DNA of 64,000 nt from Chitinophaga agri (GTDB taxonomy: Bacteria; Bacteroidota; Bacteroidia; Chitinophagales; Chitinophagaceae). Positions 44,630 through 53,345 of this stretch are shown one piece after another. Made by a program: the position numbers and the translations under genes. The DNA lies in NCBI RefSeq assembly GCF_010093065.1, contig NZ_CP048113.1:5518001-5582000 (forward strand), in the 5' to 3' direction. Every line of letters begins with the position of its first letter. The first letter of the stretch is position 1. The notes beneath the pieces were generated by a model that saw nothing but the letters and a program-made list of their open reading frames with translations, searched no databases and was not told the origin of the DNA.

Positions 44630-45649
44630 TTATTGCCTGTCAGAAGGGTGATGAAATTTCCGGAAAGCAGTAGGGGTTTTCCCGGTATGTTTTCTGAAAA
44701 ACTTGATAAAGTTAGTTGGATCTGTGAAGCCCAGAGAATAGCCAATACTTTTACCAGCCTCGTTATTGTAAATTAATAGTCGTTTAGCTTCCAGCAACAA
44801 CCTCTCGTTTATTAATTGCTTTGGAGTTTTACCGGAAAGTTTTTCTGTGGCACGGGAGAGCGCTTTTCCTGAAAGATTTAGTTGTTCAATGTAAAAGGCA
44901 ACTGACTGCTGCTCCTTAAAGTGTTTCTCCAAAAGATCTTTAAAATTAAAGAAAACTTCAAGCTGGTTATCTGTAGCAGTAGCCTTATTCATAGTCAGGC
45001 CCGCTTCACGTTCTGCCTGTAGTAAAAAGTTTGCCAGGTGATTTCTTAATATCAATGGCTTATAGCTGTCGATTACTGTCTTCTCTTGCTGTTCAATCAA
45101 GTTCCAGCACTCTTTCAACGTATTTGATTCCTTTAACAGGCAATATTTGTTATTATCATATTGATTGAACAAAGAAGTTCTGGTTAAAAAACTATTATCA
45201 CTAATGGTAATAGAAAAGAATGTATCTGTAAAAAGCAGCACTTTAGCTTTAAAGAGGGTATGCTGATCAAAGAATTGCAACCTGTTTTTTCCGACAAAAA
45301 GGAAGCTGCCAGGCTTAATTGTTACAGGTACGAAATCGATCATGTGTGTTGGAGCGCCTTCAATGAACCATAGCACGCAGAAAAAGGACGCTCTGTGAGG
45401 CGAGGTCAGGCTTTGGCTTTCCTGCACATAACGGTTGTCAATCGGGATGATTTCTAGGCCAATGGGCATAGTATCATCAAACTGCAGAGGTATGATTTTT
45501 CCTGGTTTCATATGATGTGCAACGATACGGAAGTTTGCCCTATTAAAGGTAGAATGTTGTCTGAGTGCTTTTAACTGTGGATAAGAAACATTACTTGATG
45601 TTCCCTTTTCCTGTACAGCGGGCCTGACAGATGTTCGATCTGGTATCAT
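44630..45649 (-). CDS. AraC-family transcriptional regulator
   Basis: This 339-residue protein has a cupin-like N-terminal part (~65-170) and the AraC DNA-binding domain at the end (~235-335): AFYIEQLNLSGKALSRATEKLSGKTPKQLINERL, read in two helices, then SIGYSLGFTDPTNFIKFFRKHTGKTPTAFR split over the second helix-turn-helix. It probably regulates the hydrolase gene 79 bases downstream. The first ~45 residues are poorly structured; an ATG at residue 47 (MKPGKIIPL) is a possible shorter start. Confidence 0.85.
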   Translation of the reverse strand: MIPDRTSVRPAVQEKGTSSNVSYPQLKALRQHSTFNRANFRIVAHHMKPGKIIPLQFDDTMPIGLEIIPIDNRYVQESQSLTSPHRASFFCVLWFIEGAPTHMIDFVPVTIKPGSFLFVGKNRLQFFDQHTLFKAKVLLFTDTFFSITISDNSFLTRTSLFNQYDNNKYCLLKESNTLKECWNLIEQQEKTVIDSYKPLILRNHLANFLLQAEREAGLTMNKATATDNQLEVFFNFKDLLEKHFKEQQSVAFYIEQLNLSGKALSRATEKLSGKTPKQLINERLLLEAKRLLIYNNEAGKSIGYSLGFTDPTNFIKFFRKHTGKTPTAFRKFHHPSDRQ

Positions 45650-45665
45650 CTTTGGATGATAAAAA

Positions 45666-45735
45666 CAGTTGGTTGAGCGCTGCGACTAAGCGTCATTGTG
45701 TCGTAGAGGTATGGCGGGTTCGAATTGCTGACTTA
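45666..45735 (+). pseudogene. Possible tRNA relic
   Basis: The stretch has the linear order of a tRNA body: AGTTGGTTGAGC as in a D loop, an anticodon-like stem CTGCGAC/GTCGTAG (45679-45685 with 45699-45705), AGG as a variable loop, and GGGTTCGAAT as in a T loop (45715-45724). The 5' acceptor strand, the D-stem partner and the T-stem are broken, and the anticodon loop has 13 bases. It is at most a decayed tRNA or an attachment-site scar. It is the only notable element in the 301-base gap 45650-45950. Confidence 0.35.
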
Positions 45736-45950
45736 ACATAATTAAAATCTAGTAATATCTCGGCATCGAAGTCAACTCCTCAATTCTCCTGCATATATCA
45801 ATTCCTCCTTGAAGGCGGACTACTTTGTAAATATTAAAATGCCCGGCTTCGCTGACTAAAGGTACTGGTTGTTGCGTAGAAATATCATTATAGAATGTAT
45901 GCAGTGCTACTATGTCTGACATTAGTTGAAGATTTTGAACGACTTTTTAA

Positions 45951-46310
45951 TTATCCCTTCAGGATCATTTCCCTGTGTTCCATTCCCCAGTTAGTTAACT
46001 CCAGTAATATCTTTTCCAGTTTTTTTCCATATTCAGTAATCTCATATTCTACTGTAATAGGCTTGGTATTACATACCGTGCGGGAAATTAATTTATGCAT
46101 TTCCAGTTCCTGCAATTCTTTCGATAACATCTTTGCAGCGATCCCATCTACTTCCCTTAACAGTTCCATAAAACGTTTCTTCCCTCCAGCCATCAGTGTA
46201 CCTATGATTAGAATCTTCCATTTGCCATTTAATACTTCCATAGCATCTCTGATTGCCAGGACCAATTTTGGTTTTTGCGTGCAGGGAGTAATGCAGTTCT
46301 GTATATTCAT
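45951..46310 (-). CDS. HxlR-family transcriptional regulator
   Basis: This 119-residue winged-helix protein matches HxlR: EVLNGKWKILIIGTLM, RFMELLREVDGIAAKMLSKELQELE and the wing TKPITVEYEITEYGKKL. Cysteines C6 and C10 near the N-terminus fit the redox- or electrophile-sensing cysteines common in this family. It is divergent from the secreted hydrolase gene at 46401, and the 90-base gap holds repeated and inverted AGTAAAC motifs that are a candidate operator. Confidence 0.92.
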   Translation of the reverse strand: MNIQNCITPCTQKPKLVLAIRDAMEVLNGKWKILIIGTLMAGGKKRFMELLREVDGIAAKMLSKELQELEMHKLISRTVCNTKPITVEYEITEYGKKLEKILLELTNWGMEHREMILKG

Positions 46311-46340
46311 TTGATTATCAGATTGGTTTCGTTGTGGAAA

Positions 46341-46380
46341 CTAGTTACTAAAAGTAAACGCATAGCAAAAGTAAACTATA
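46341..46380. promoter_or_regulatory. Candidate HxlR operator (repeated AAAAGTAAAC)
   Basis: AAAAGTAAAC occurs twice as a direct repeat, at 46350-46359 and 46367-46376, and AGTTACT at 46343-46349 is an imperfect inverted copy of the second, AAGTAAACT (46369-46377). It lies in the gap between the divergent HxlR and hydrolase genes. Confidence 0.5.
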
Positions 46381-46400
46381 GGGGACTCATTTTTGCAATA

Positions 46401-47339
46401 ATGAAACACAAGAAAATGCTGACAGGAATAATTGTTTTTATAATAGTATTGATGACAGGGATGTTTCTTTACCTGTATCGCTGGAATGTACTACATCCGT
46501 TGAAAAGTGCCACTTTAAAAATCGAAAGCAGGGAAAGGACTTTTTTATACCACTTGCCAAAGAAGATAACAGCGCATCCACGGCTAATAATCTTATATCA
46601 TGGTTCCGGTATTAATGGTAATATCATGCAAATATTCACCGGGCATGAATTTGATGAGCTGTCTGATAAAGAACAACACACAATTATCGCATATCCCAAT
46701 GGGTTTAAGAATAACTGGAATGGTTGCAGAAAAGTAGCTCCCTATCCTGCGGGCCAAATGAATATAAACGATATTGAATTTACAAAACAGATCATCCGTT
46801 ATTTTAAGGAAAACTATCATATTGATACCTCCGAAGTATTTGCTGTTGGTTATTCAAATGGGGGAGAGATGGTAATGAGCTTAGCTAGACAATATCCTCA
46901 ATGGTTTAAAGGATTTGCGGTTATTGATGCTAACCTGGGTACGCCTTCAAATGATAAATGTGAAAATGCAATACGTCCGGTATCGCTGTTTTATATAAGC
47001 GGACAACAAGACCCCATTGTTCCATACAAAGGAGGTGAGATCTTTTTGAATGGAAAAAGCTTTGGAGAGGTGAGAAGTTCGAAAGAAACTTTACAGTATT
47101 GGCTGCAACAGGATAAATTCGATATTCAATCCACAATTGCTATCACTCAAAATGCGACGCTATCAAACTATGCCACAGCTGCCGGTAAACAGATTTCTTT
47201 CCTTGATATATCGGACGGAGGACACACCATTCCTAACAGGAACTTCAGGATACCAATCAGTAAAATGGGCAATATGACTAAAGGGGTAGACGCTCCTGCA
47301 CTGATATGGGATTTTTTTAAAGGGTTGAATCAGGAGTAG
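46401..47339 (+). CDS. Membrane-anchored PHB-depolymerase/LpqC-like esterase
   Basis: From ATG 46401 the protein has 312 residues. A signal-anchor helix (~9-27) is followed by an alpha/beta-hydrolase of the polyhydroxybutyrate depolymerase / feruloyl esterase (LpqC) type: oxyanion segment YHGSGINGN, nucleophile S152 in GYSNGGEM, acid in GQQDPIVPY and histidine in GGHTIP. The NNWNGC motif is also typical. Upstream in-frame ATG at 46275 would overlap the HxlR gene and is unlikely. Probably controlled by the divergent HxlR regulator. Confidence 0.88.
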   Translation: MKHKKMLTGIIVFIIVLMTGMFLYLYRWNVLHPLKSATLKIESRERTFLYHLPKKITAHPRLIILYHGSGINGNIMQIFTGHEFDELSDKEQHTIIAYPNGFKNNWNGCRKVAPYPAGQMNINDIEFTKQIIRYFKENYHIDTSEVFAVGYSNGGEMVMSLARQYPQWFKGFAVIDANLGTPSNDKCENAIRPVSLFYISGQQDPIVPYKGGEIFLNGKSFGEVRSSKETLQYWLQQDKFDIQSTIAITQNATLSNYATAAGKQISFLDISDGGHTIPNRNFRIPISKMGNMTKGVDAPALIWDFFKGLNQE

Positions 47340-47350
47340 CATTGCATAAA

Positions 47351-47382
47351 AAAAAAGGAACATCATTCGATGTTCCTTTTTT
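47351..47382. terminator. Bidirectional terminator abutting tRNA-Glu
   Basis: A 14-base perfect stem (47351-47364 with 47369-47382, loop ATTC) with A6 and T6 at its outer ends. It ends the esterase transcript on the plus strand and the tRNA transcript on the minus strand; base 47382 is also the last A of the encoded CCA. Confidence 0.93.
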
Positions 47383-47456
47383 GGTACCGCGTACGGGAGT
47401 CGAACCCGTCATTCCTCCGTGAAAGGGAGGCGTCTTAGCCGATTGACCAACGCGGC
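47382..47456 (-). tRNA. tRNA-Glu (TTC)
   Basis: On the minus strand, GCCGCGT pairs with ACGCGGT (one G-T) as acceptor stem, with a D arm closed by GTC/GAC, anticodon arm CCTCC-CTTTCAC-GGAGG (anticodon TTC) and T arm ACGGG-TTCGACT-CCCGT. The body is 72 bases and CCA is encoded in the DNA (47382-47384). The next gene on the minus side is far away, so it is a single tRNA unit. Confidence 0.96.
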
Positions 47457-47557
47457 TGATTGCGTTTGGGATTGCAAAGGTAGACAAAATATTCATTCTG
47501 CAAAATTTATTCTAAAATATTTTCAGAAATCTCAGAATATCCCACCTTTGTACAACT

Positions 47558-47944
47558 ATGGGAAAACTAAACATACTTATAGCAGAAAACGATGTTGATG
47601 GCAAAGTGCTGATTCAGGAGTCCTTTGCTGATACCGGTTTGTTCAATGTATTGGCCATTGCGGAAGATGGTGATAACCTCAAAAATCTCATGGAGGAATC
47701 CGATATCCTGTTTCCGGACGTTATCCTGTCTACCGCAGGACACGGATATGATATCCTGTATTATCTGAAAACAAGTGACGCTTTCAGGGAAATACCTGTG
47801 GTGACCTTTTCCGCTTCAGCAACCGGCACCGACGAAAAGAAATGCCAGCAGATGGGCGCGTTGAAACACTTTATCAAGCCGGAAAACGCACCTGGTTACC
47901 AGAAAATGGCAAAAGAACTCTATGACCTCCTGCTGGGAGAGTAA
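47558..47944 (+). CDS. Receiver-like protein lacking the phospho-acceptor aspartate
   Basis: This 128-residue single-domain protein follows the receiver fold: first strand NILIAENDVD, central PDVILSTAGHGYDIL, then PVVTFSAS and HFIKPEN with K107. The central strand normally ends in D; here the position is S58 (ILST). It therefore should not be phosphorylated in the usual way. K107 and the acidic E10/D12 are retained. It is either a pseudo-receiver that works by binding, or regulated by a route other than phosphorylation. It has no neighbour on the same operon. Confidence 0.85.
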   Translation: MGKLNILIAENDVDGKVLIQESFADTGLFNVLAIAEDGDNLKNLMEESDILFPDVILSTAGHGYDILYYLKTSDAFREIPVVTFSASATGTDEKKCQQMGALKHFIKPENAPGYQKMAKELYDLLLGE

Positions 47945-47974
47945 AAGGGAAATAGCGGTATTATCAGCATAGTG

Positions 47975-48001
47975 CCATGACCTGACAGGTCATGGTTTTT
48001 T
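47975..48001 (+). terminator. Terminator after the pseudo-receiver gene
   Basis: CCATGACCT (47975-47983) pairs with AGGTCATGG (47987-47995) around a GAC loop, followed by T6. Confidence 0.92.
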
Positions 48002-48164
48002 ATGCCCGCAGTGTTGCCTGCATTGTTACCGGTAACTACCTGACCATATACCCGCTTTTATCAGCTAGCAGCTGAATGCCTCAACCCCGTAGGGAGCTCT
48101 CTTAAACTGGAACAATTGAGAAAGTTATGTAATTTGGCCCCTCCGCAACTACAAACAACTAATT

Positions 48165-49463
48165 ATGAATAGGAAACAGCTGTTTCTGCTCCTTCTGGGA
48201 CTCTTTATCTTCCGGGTTATTTATGGCTTATGTTCGGAATTCTGGTTTCCTGATGAATTACAGATCTACCTGATCGGATTGAAATCATACACTACCGGTA
48301 CCTGGCCTACTTATGGCCCCGATGTGGTGTATACCAATACCCAGATTCCCGGAGGCCTGCAGGGACTGTTGGTAAGCGCCGGTTTTTATATTGAGAAACT
48401 GCCCGAAATGCCTGCCATCTTACTCAATGTAATGTCTTTCGCCAGCCTTTCATTGCTGGCCTACTATATTACACGCAGAATAAAAGGCATTCCTGCCTGG
48501 ATCATTTGGGTATTGTGTATGACCACTCCCTGGGTATTATATTACAGTACAAGGGTCGTAAATCCTTCCTATGCCATTGCCCTGGCAATTCCTTTCTTTA
48601 TTTCCCTGCTGGAAATATTACCGGTCACAAAGGATAAATTCATCGCTCCATGGGCCGCATTTCTGATAATGGGCCTGGTGACCACCCTGATCATGCAGCT
48701 GCATATGTCATGGATACTCCTGCTGCCTTATGCAGGTATTGGTTTCCTGTTCTTCCTCCGTACAGAAGGATTTAAAAAGACTGCCGGCTGCTTAGCGATC
48801 TATCTCCTCGGACTGATCATCGGTACAGCCACATTGATCCCTACCTGGCTGCATCCCGATCCGCAGGCGGGGAACGTAGGTGCTAACATCGTTTTTAACT
48901 GGAAGAATGTTTCCAACGCGGTTACTATTCTTACCAGGTACTGGTCATTCGCTGCTTTTGAAATTCCTTATGTAGTAGGAAATTCAGAAGAAAAGTGGCA
49001 GTTGCTGAAGGAACAGATGTGGATAGCGCCACTCTTCCTGTTCCTGCTGCTGGTTGGATTTGCACAGGTAGGCCTGTTTATCCTGTCTTATTTCGTGAAA
49101 ACAACCAATGAGGAATGGAAGAAAATGAGGTGGCTGAATCTCTTTACCTATCTGCTCGTATTTGCCAGTTTCTTCTTCTCTATAAAAGGGCCATCATCAC
49201 ATACATTCTGTATGCTGTTGCCGCTTCCTATGATCTATTCGTTTTATTGCTACGAATGGTTGGTATCGAAGAAAGCTTTCGTATTGAAACTGCTGAAAAT
49301 CATCGTCATCAGTGGATTATTATTCCACCTTGGACTGGGTATTTTCAACTATCAGCACAGGTCCCTGTATAAAGACAGAGAGAAAGTGGTGAAGGCGCTG
49401 GATCAGATGAATTATAAAATATTGGGTACCAGGCGTTCCGACGATCTGGGATATGGCTACTAA
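48165..49463 (+). CDS. GT-C-like polytopic membrane protein
   Basis: This is a 432-residue protein with about ten membrane helices. The first extracytoplasmic loop has FWFPDELQIY, where D-E matches the catalytic acidic pair of GT39/ArnT-like GT-C glycosyltransferases, and later loops carry YYSTRVVNPSY and WLHPDP. The end (KALDQMNYKILGTRRSDDLGYGY) is a short soluble tail. I infer a membrane glycosyltransferase; the donor is unknown. It is convergent with the ClC gene, sharing a 4-base CTAA stop overlap at 49460-49463. Confidence 0.7.
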   Translation: MNRKQLFLLLLGLFIFRVIYGLCSEFWFPDELQIYLIGLKSYTTGTWPTYGPDVVYTNTQIPGGLQGLLVSAGFYIEKLPEMPAILLNVMSFASLSLLAYYITRRIKGIPAWIIWVLCMTTPWVLYYSTRVVNPSYAIALAIPFFISLLEILPVTKDKFIAPWAAFLIMGLVTTLIMQLHMSWILLLPYAGIGFLFFLRTEGFKKTAGCLAIYLLGLIIGTATLIPTWLHPDPQAGNVGANIVFNWKNVSNAVTILTRYWSFAAFEIPYVVGNSEEKWQLLKEQMWIAPLFLFLLLVGFAQVGLFILSYFVKTTNEEWKKMRWLNLFTYLLVFASFFFSIKGPSSHTFCMLLPLPMIYSFYCYEWLVSKKAFVLKLLKIIVISGLLFHLGLGIFNYQHRSLYKDREKVVKALDQMNYKILGTRRSDDLGYGY

Positions 49464-50722
49464 TGAGCCACCTGATCTTTATAGCTGTACACTGTATAAG
49501 GATAGATCTTTTTGGCAGTATACCTGGCTACTGTACTGGCGATCAGCACCGGAATGGTCAGCACAAATCCTCCCGATAAACGGCAGGCCAGTGAAGTAGA
49601 AGTCAGTGGTGCATGTATACTGCCACTTAATACAGCAGCAATACCCATGATAATGAAATTAGCTACGATCAGATGGGTATGGAAATAATGATTGCAGAAG
49701 GTCGCCAGCAGTAAACCTAAAAGCGCTCCTATTACAATACTCGGGGCAAATACGCCTCCATCTCCACCCGCGCCCAGCGTTACAGAAGAAATAACTGGTT
49801 TCAACAAAACAATGGCCACCAGCGTCAACGCAAACGGAATAGTAAAAGCTTCGGTCTGTGAACGGCCAATCATATCAGTAACAGCACTATAGCTGTCTCC
49901 GAACAATGCAGGCAGCACAAATATGCCAATACCAACAATAGCAGCCCCTGCCAGAATACGGGTATAATCATTTTTTACAGTACCGAAACGATGTTTGATG
50001 GCAATGACTGTTCTGGTAAAAAATACCGAAACGATACCTGCTATGATGCTTAATCCGATAATGTAAGGAATGGCGCTCATTTGCCAATGAGTGATACTCA
50101 GGTTTAACAACGGCTTTTCATGCTGTAACTGCAGGAAACCCCAGGCTACAAGTACAGCTGCACCTGTGCTGAGCAGTATTGTCTTAGTTACTTTACGGGC
50201 AATGACTTCTACTGCAAAGAGTAATCCTACCAGCGGACTACCAAACAGGGCGGTCAAACCGCCAGCCACTCCTGCACAGATCAGTTCTGTCTTAAAGCGG
50301 TTAGCAATATTGGCCTTTTGCCGGGTAACGGCGCCAATAGTAGCGGTTGAAACCACTGTAGATACCTCTACTCCGGTCGATCCTCCGAAGATAACTGTCA
50401 GGAAACCATTGATAAAGTGAGAGGGTATTTTATAGCTGGGTAATTCGTTACGGCGGGTATCCAGGGTCAGGTAGATCTCCTTGATGCCCTTATTAGGCTT
50501 CTTCCTGAAAGCATATTTGCGGAGAATATGTATCAGTAGCAGCCCGATCAGCGGGAAAACAAGGAACAGGTAAGAATAGCCAGAGATCCGCTTGAAGAAA
50601 TGATCTTCATAATGCTCGGTGATGTGCTTCAGCACGCTGGCCAGGAAGGCTGATAACAATCCCGCCATGACAGAGGCAATAATAAGTTTCACATAGTTGG
50701 CCTGTATTATCTTCTTACGCAT
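49460..50722 (-). CDS. ClC-family chloride channel or antiporter with altered motifs
   Basis: This 420-residue protein has ~14 hydrophobic segments of the ClC fold. GGVFAPS (322-328) matches GxFxP, and FGSPLVGLLFAVEV (160-173) is typical. The gating glutamate region is GSTGVEVS (114-121, E119) instead of GREGP, and the first filter motif GSGIPE reads NKGIKEI (77-83), so the chloride-contacting serine is a lysine. No CBS domains are present. It may be an atypical H+/anion exchanger. Confidence 0.88.
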   Translation of the reverse strand: MRKKIIQANYVKLIIASVMAGLLSAFLASVLKHITEHYEDHFFKRISGYSYLFLVFPLIGLLLIHILRKYAFRKKPNKGIKEIYLTLDTRRNELPSYKIPSHFINGFLTVIFGGSTGVEVSTVVSTATIGAVTRQKANIANRFKTELICAGVAGGLTALFGSPLVGLLFAVEVIARKVTKTILLSTGAAVLVAWGFLQLQHEKPLLNLSITHWQMSAIPYIIGLSIIAGIVSVFFTRTVIAIKHRFGTVKNDYTRILAGAAIVGIGIFVLPALFGDSYSAVTDMIGRSQTEAFTIPFALTLVAIVLLKPVISSVTLGAGGDGGVFAPSIVIGALLGLLLATFCNHYFHTHLIVANFIIMGIAAVLSGSIHAPLTSTSLACRLSGGFVLTIPVLIASTVARYTAKKIYPYTVYSYKDQVAH

Positions 50723-50769
50723 ATGAGCATTCCCTTTTGCGCTGCAAAGTTAGGGCATGAAAAATAAAA

Positions 50770-50794
50770 GGAGCGCCTTATTTCAAGACGCTCC
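50770..50794 (-). terminator. Terminator after the dienelactone hydrolase gene
   Basis: GGAGCG (50770-50775) pairs with CGCTCC (50789-50794), and CTT/AAG continues the stem after one mismatch. The minus-strand tail reads TTTTATTTTT. Confidence 0.8.
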
Positions 50795-50815
50795 CTTAAA
50801 ATCAGGTTAAAGCTC

Positions 50816-51658
50816 TTATTTAAAGATCTCTCCGAAGAAGGTACGCATGTCATTAAAAGATGCGGTGTCGGCAGCAGCATTATATTCAATTGGCATATTG
50901 AACTTCTTGCCATTAGCTGTTGATGCCGGATTTGTAAAAGCGTGTGTAGCACCCGCATATTCCTTGAAAGTGTAAGGAATGCTCAGGGAGTCCAGTTGTT
51001 TTTTGAAGGTTGCTACATCCTGTGCTGGTACAAATGGATCCGCCGCACCATGACACACCAGGATCTGCGCTTTTGTCAGTCCTTTCTGTGGAGGTACGGT
51101 TGCCAGTCCGCCGTGGAAGCTTACTACGCCATTCACTGGCAGCCCCAGCTTTGCACCGTTCAGGACCATGGAGCCACCAAAGCAGTAGCCAATCGCGGCA
51201 ATGCGGGTAGTATCTGCCTGCGGGAAGGTCTTCGCTTTAGCGAGCGCGGCTTGCAGTCGGCCGAAACCCAGCTGTGGATTCATGTAAAATGGTGTTGCGA
51301 ATGCTTTTGCCTGCTCAGGATTGTCCGCATGCTTACTGCCTCCATAGAAGTCAATAGCAAGTGCCAGGTAACCGAGTTCTGCCAGTTGCTTCGCACGGCC
51401 TTTTTCATAGTCACCCAGTCCCCACCATTCAGGAACGATCAGTACGATCGGCTTTTTAGTGGCCGTGTCGCTGCTGAATGCAGCAAAACTGTTAAGGGTA
51501 ACGCTGTCTGCCTGAATGGCTACCGCTTCTTCCGTAATGGTTGGTTTGGTAGCAGTGCTGTCTGCCGTGTGGGCTGATGTAGCAGGTTGGTTGTTGCACG
51601 CAGCCATGCTCAGGGCAATAGCTACGGGAGCGATCATTGTTGCAATGTTGAATTTCAT
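50816..51658 (-). CDS. Dienelactone hydrolase-family lipoprotein
   Basis: These 280 residues start with a lipoprotein signal ending in SMAAC (C21), then a Thr/Ala-rich linker. The DLH catalytic triad is C159 in GYCFGGS, D207 in GAADPFV and H239 in GATHAF. EWWGLGDY and DFYGG are family landmarks. These enzymes hydrolyse lactone or ester bonds; the lipid anchor suggests a periplasmic or surface location and a substrate from breakdown of aromatic or polyester material. The conserved order of triad makes the assignment safe; substrate not. Confidence 0.9.
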   Translation of the reverse strand: MKFNIATMIAPVAIALSMAACNNQPATSAHTADSTATKPTITEEAVAIQADSVTLNSFAAFSSDTATKKPIVLIVPEWWGLGDYEKGRAKQLAELGYLALAIDFYGGSKHADNPEQAKAFATPFYMNPQLGFGRLQAALAKAKTFPQADTTRIAAIGYCFGGSMVLNGAKLGLPVNGVVSFHGGLATVPPQKGLTKAQILVCHGAADPFVPAQDVATFKKQLDSLSIPYTFKEYAGATHAFTNPASTANGKKFNMPIEYNAAADTASFNDMRTFFGEIFK

Positions 51659-51800
51659 GTGATAGTATTTGAATATTAGATGTTATATGGCAATAAAGAG
51701 CAAAAATAGCTTTTCTGTTGTTTAGTCCGGTTACTGATTATTTAAATAGGAAGTGCTCTCCTGGCATTAAAATTAGCTTAGGATTATATAATTTCAACGG

Positions 51801-53345
51801 ATGGACATGGGATTTAACACTGTAATGGCAAACAGATTATTAACGGAGGCAGGTATCTCACCTATCACTATGATACAGTTGCTACCCGTAGCCGCCTGCA
51901 TCTGTGATGTGTCTAACCGTGTTATTTATGGTAATGACGCTGCTGTGCTTTTATTGGGAATAACGCCGCCTGCTAGTGGCATCATCTTCCCTAAAAACAC
52001 AGCGGACGAACAGGTACCTGTGTCTTATACATGGCAGGAGGCCGTTCCTCGCCCGGGCCTTTCTGCTATCCTGGTCAGTGGAAACGCCACACCACTCAGG
52101 GATCATCAGGGAACGGCAATAGGGTGGTTGCATTATCTGCAGGACATACCTGGAATCAAACTGCCCGGGTCGGAGGTACGTACCGGTCATACTACCCATC
52201 TGAATGAAAAGCTCCTGCAAAGTGAAGAGCGTTATTATAAGATGATCGAGGAGGTAGAAGATTATGCGATCTTGCTGCTGGACAGCGCCGGCGTGATCCA
52301 GAACTGGAATAAAGGCGCGGAAAAAATCAAGGGATATCAGGAGTCGGAGATCATTGGCAGTCATTTTAGTGTATTCTATCTGCCAGAGGACCGTAATAGA
52401 AAATTGCCGGAAAAGCTGATAGCTGAGGCTATCCGTACCGGGAAAGCTGTGCAGGAAGGTTGGCGTATGAGGAAGAATGGCACCCGTTTCTGGGGAAGCA
52501 TCGTCATAACAGCACTGCATGACGCAGAAAGAAATGTGATCGGTTTCTCAAAAGTAACAAGAGACCTGACGGAGAAGAAGTTATCTGAAGACAGGATACG
52601 GCAATATGCCAGTGAGCTGGAATTCCAGAACCGGGAACTGGAGCAGTTTGCCTATGCTGCTGCACATGATATGAAAGAGCCGCTGAGAAAAATACAGTTC
52701 TATAGTAACTATATATTTGATAATGCAGCTGAGGCTTTGCCCGCCAAGGAAAGAGAATATCTTAACCGGTCTATTAATGCAGCTTCCCGTATGCAGGGGC
52801 TGATAGACGATCTGCTGACTTATTCAAGGGCCTCTTCCCAATTAAAAGAGATGGAAGACACCGACCTGAATGCCATGGTTAATGAAGTACTACTGGCTCA
52901 TAGTGAAACGATCGACAAGCTGGAGGCCATCATCGAAGTAGGACCACTACCTGTGATGCGCATCATTCCTTTTCAGTTCATCCAGTTGTTTGATAACCTG
53001 ATCAGTAATGCGCTGAAATACCATCATCCTGAACGAACGCCCCGCATCATTATCAATGCTGAACAAATGTATATACCAGCCGGAGAGGAAGTAAATGAGG
53101 TACTGGAAGGTGCCTGTTACAAAATCTCTGTCTCTGATAATGGATTGGGATTTGAACCTCGTCATGCAGAAAAGATCTTTGATGTCTTTCAGCGCTTGCA
53201 TAACCGCCCTGAGATTACAGGTACCGGCATAGGGCTGGCTATCTGCAAAAAGATCGTATTAAATCACCGGGGGCAGATCAGGGCACATGGTGTACCGGAG
53301 GAAGGTGCCATATTTGAGATTTACATTCCCTGTCAGCAGGGCTAA
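51801..53345 (+). CDS. PAS-domain sensor histidine kinase
   Basis: This 514-residue soluble kinase has two PAS-like regions, the second clear (~145-255: DYAILLLDSAGVIQNWNKGA then GSHFSVFYLPEDR and a PAC segment FSKVTRDLTEKK). A HisKA domain with H289 in AAAHDMKEPLRKIQ and a HATPase domain with NLISNALKYHHP and TGTGIGLAI follow. It resembles phytochrome-type kinases that signal through a separate receiver. A single-domain receiver gene lies convergently immediately downstream, sharing a 4-base stop overlap; it is the most likely partner. Confidence 0.9.
   Translation: MDMGFNTVMANRLLTEAGISPITMIQLLPVAACICDVSNRVIYGNDAAVLLLGITPPASGIIFPKNTADEQVPVSYTWQEAVPRPGLSAILVSGNATPLRDHQGTAIGWLHYLQDIPGIKLPGSEVRTGHTTHLNEKLLQSEERYYKMIEEVEDYAILLLDSAGVIQNWNKGAEKIKGYQESEIIGSHFSVFYLPEDRNRKLPEKLIAEAIRTGKAVQEGWRMRKNGTRFWGSIVITALHDAERNVIGFSKVTRDLTEKKLSEDRIRQYASELEFQNRELEQFAYAAAHDMKEPLRKIQFYSNYIFDNAAEALPAKEREYLNRSINAASRMQGLIDDLLTYSRASSQLKEMEDTDLNAMVNEVLLAHSETIDKLEAIIEVGPLPVMRIIPFQFIQLFDNLISNALKYHHPERTPRIIINAEQMYIPAGEEVNEVLEGACYKISVSDNGLGFEPRHAEKIFDVFQRLHNRPEITGTGIGLAICKKIVLNHRGQIRAHGVPEEGAIFEIYIPCQQG

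Noticed and set aside
45895..46314. Plus-strand open frame of 139 residues opposite the HxlR gene
   Set aside because: The HxlR protein on the other strand matches its family along its whole length; the plus-strand frame is a shadow.
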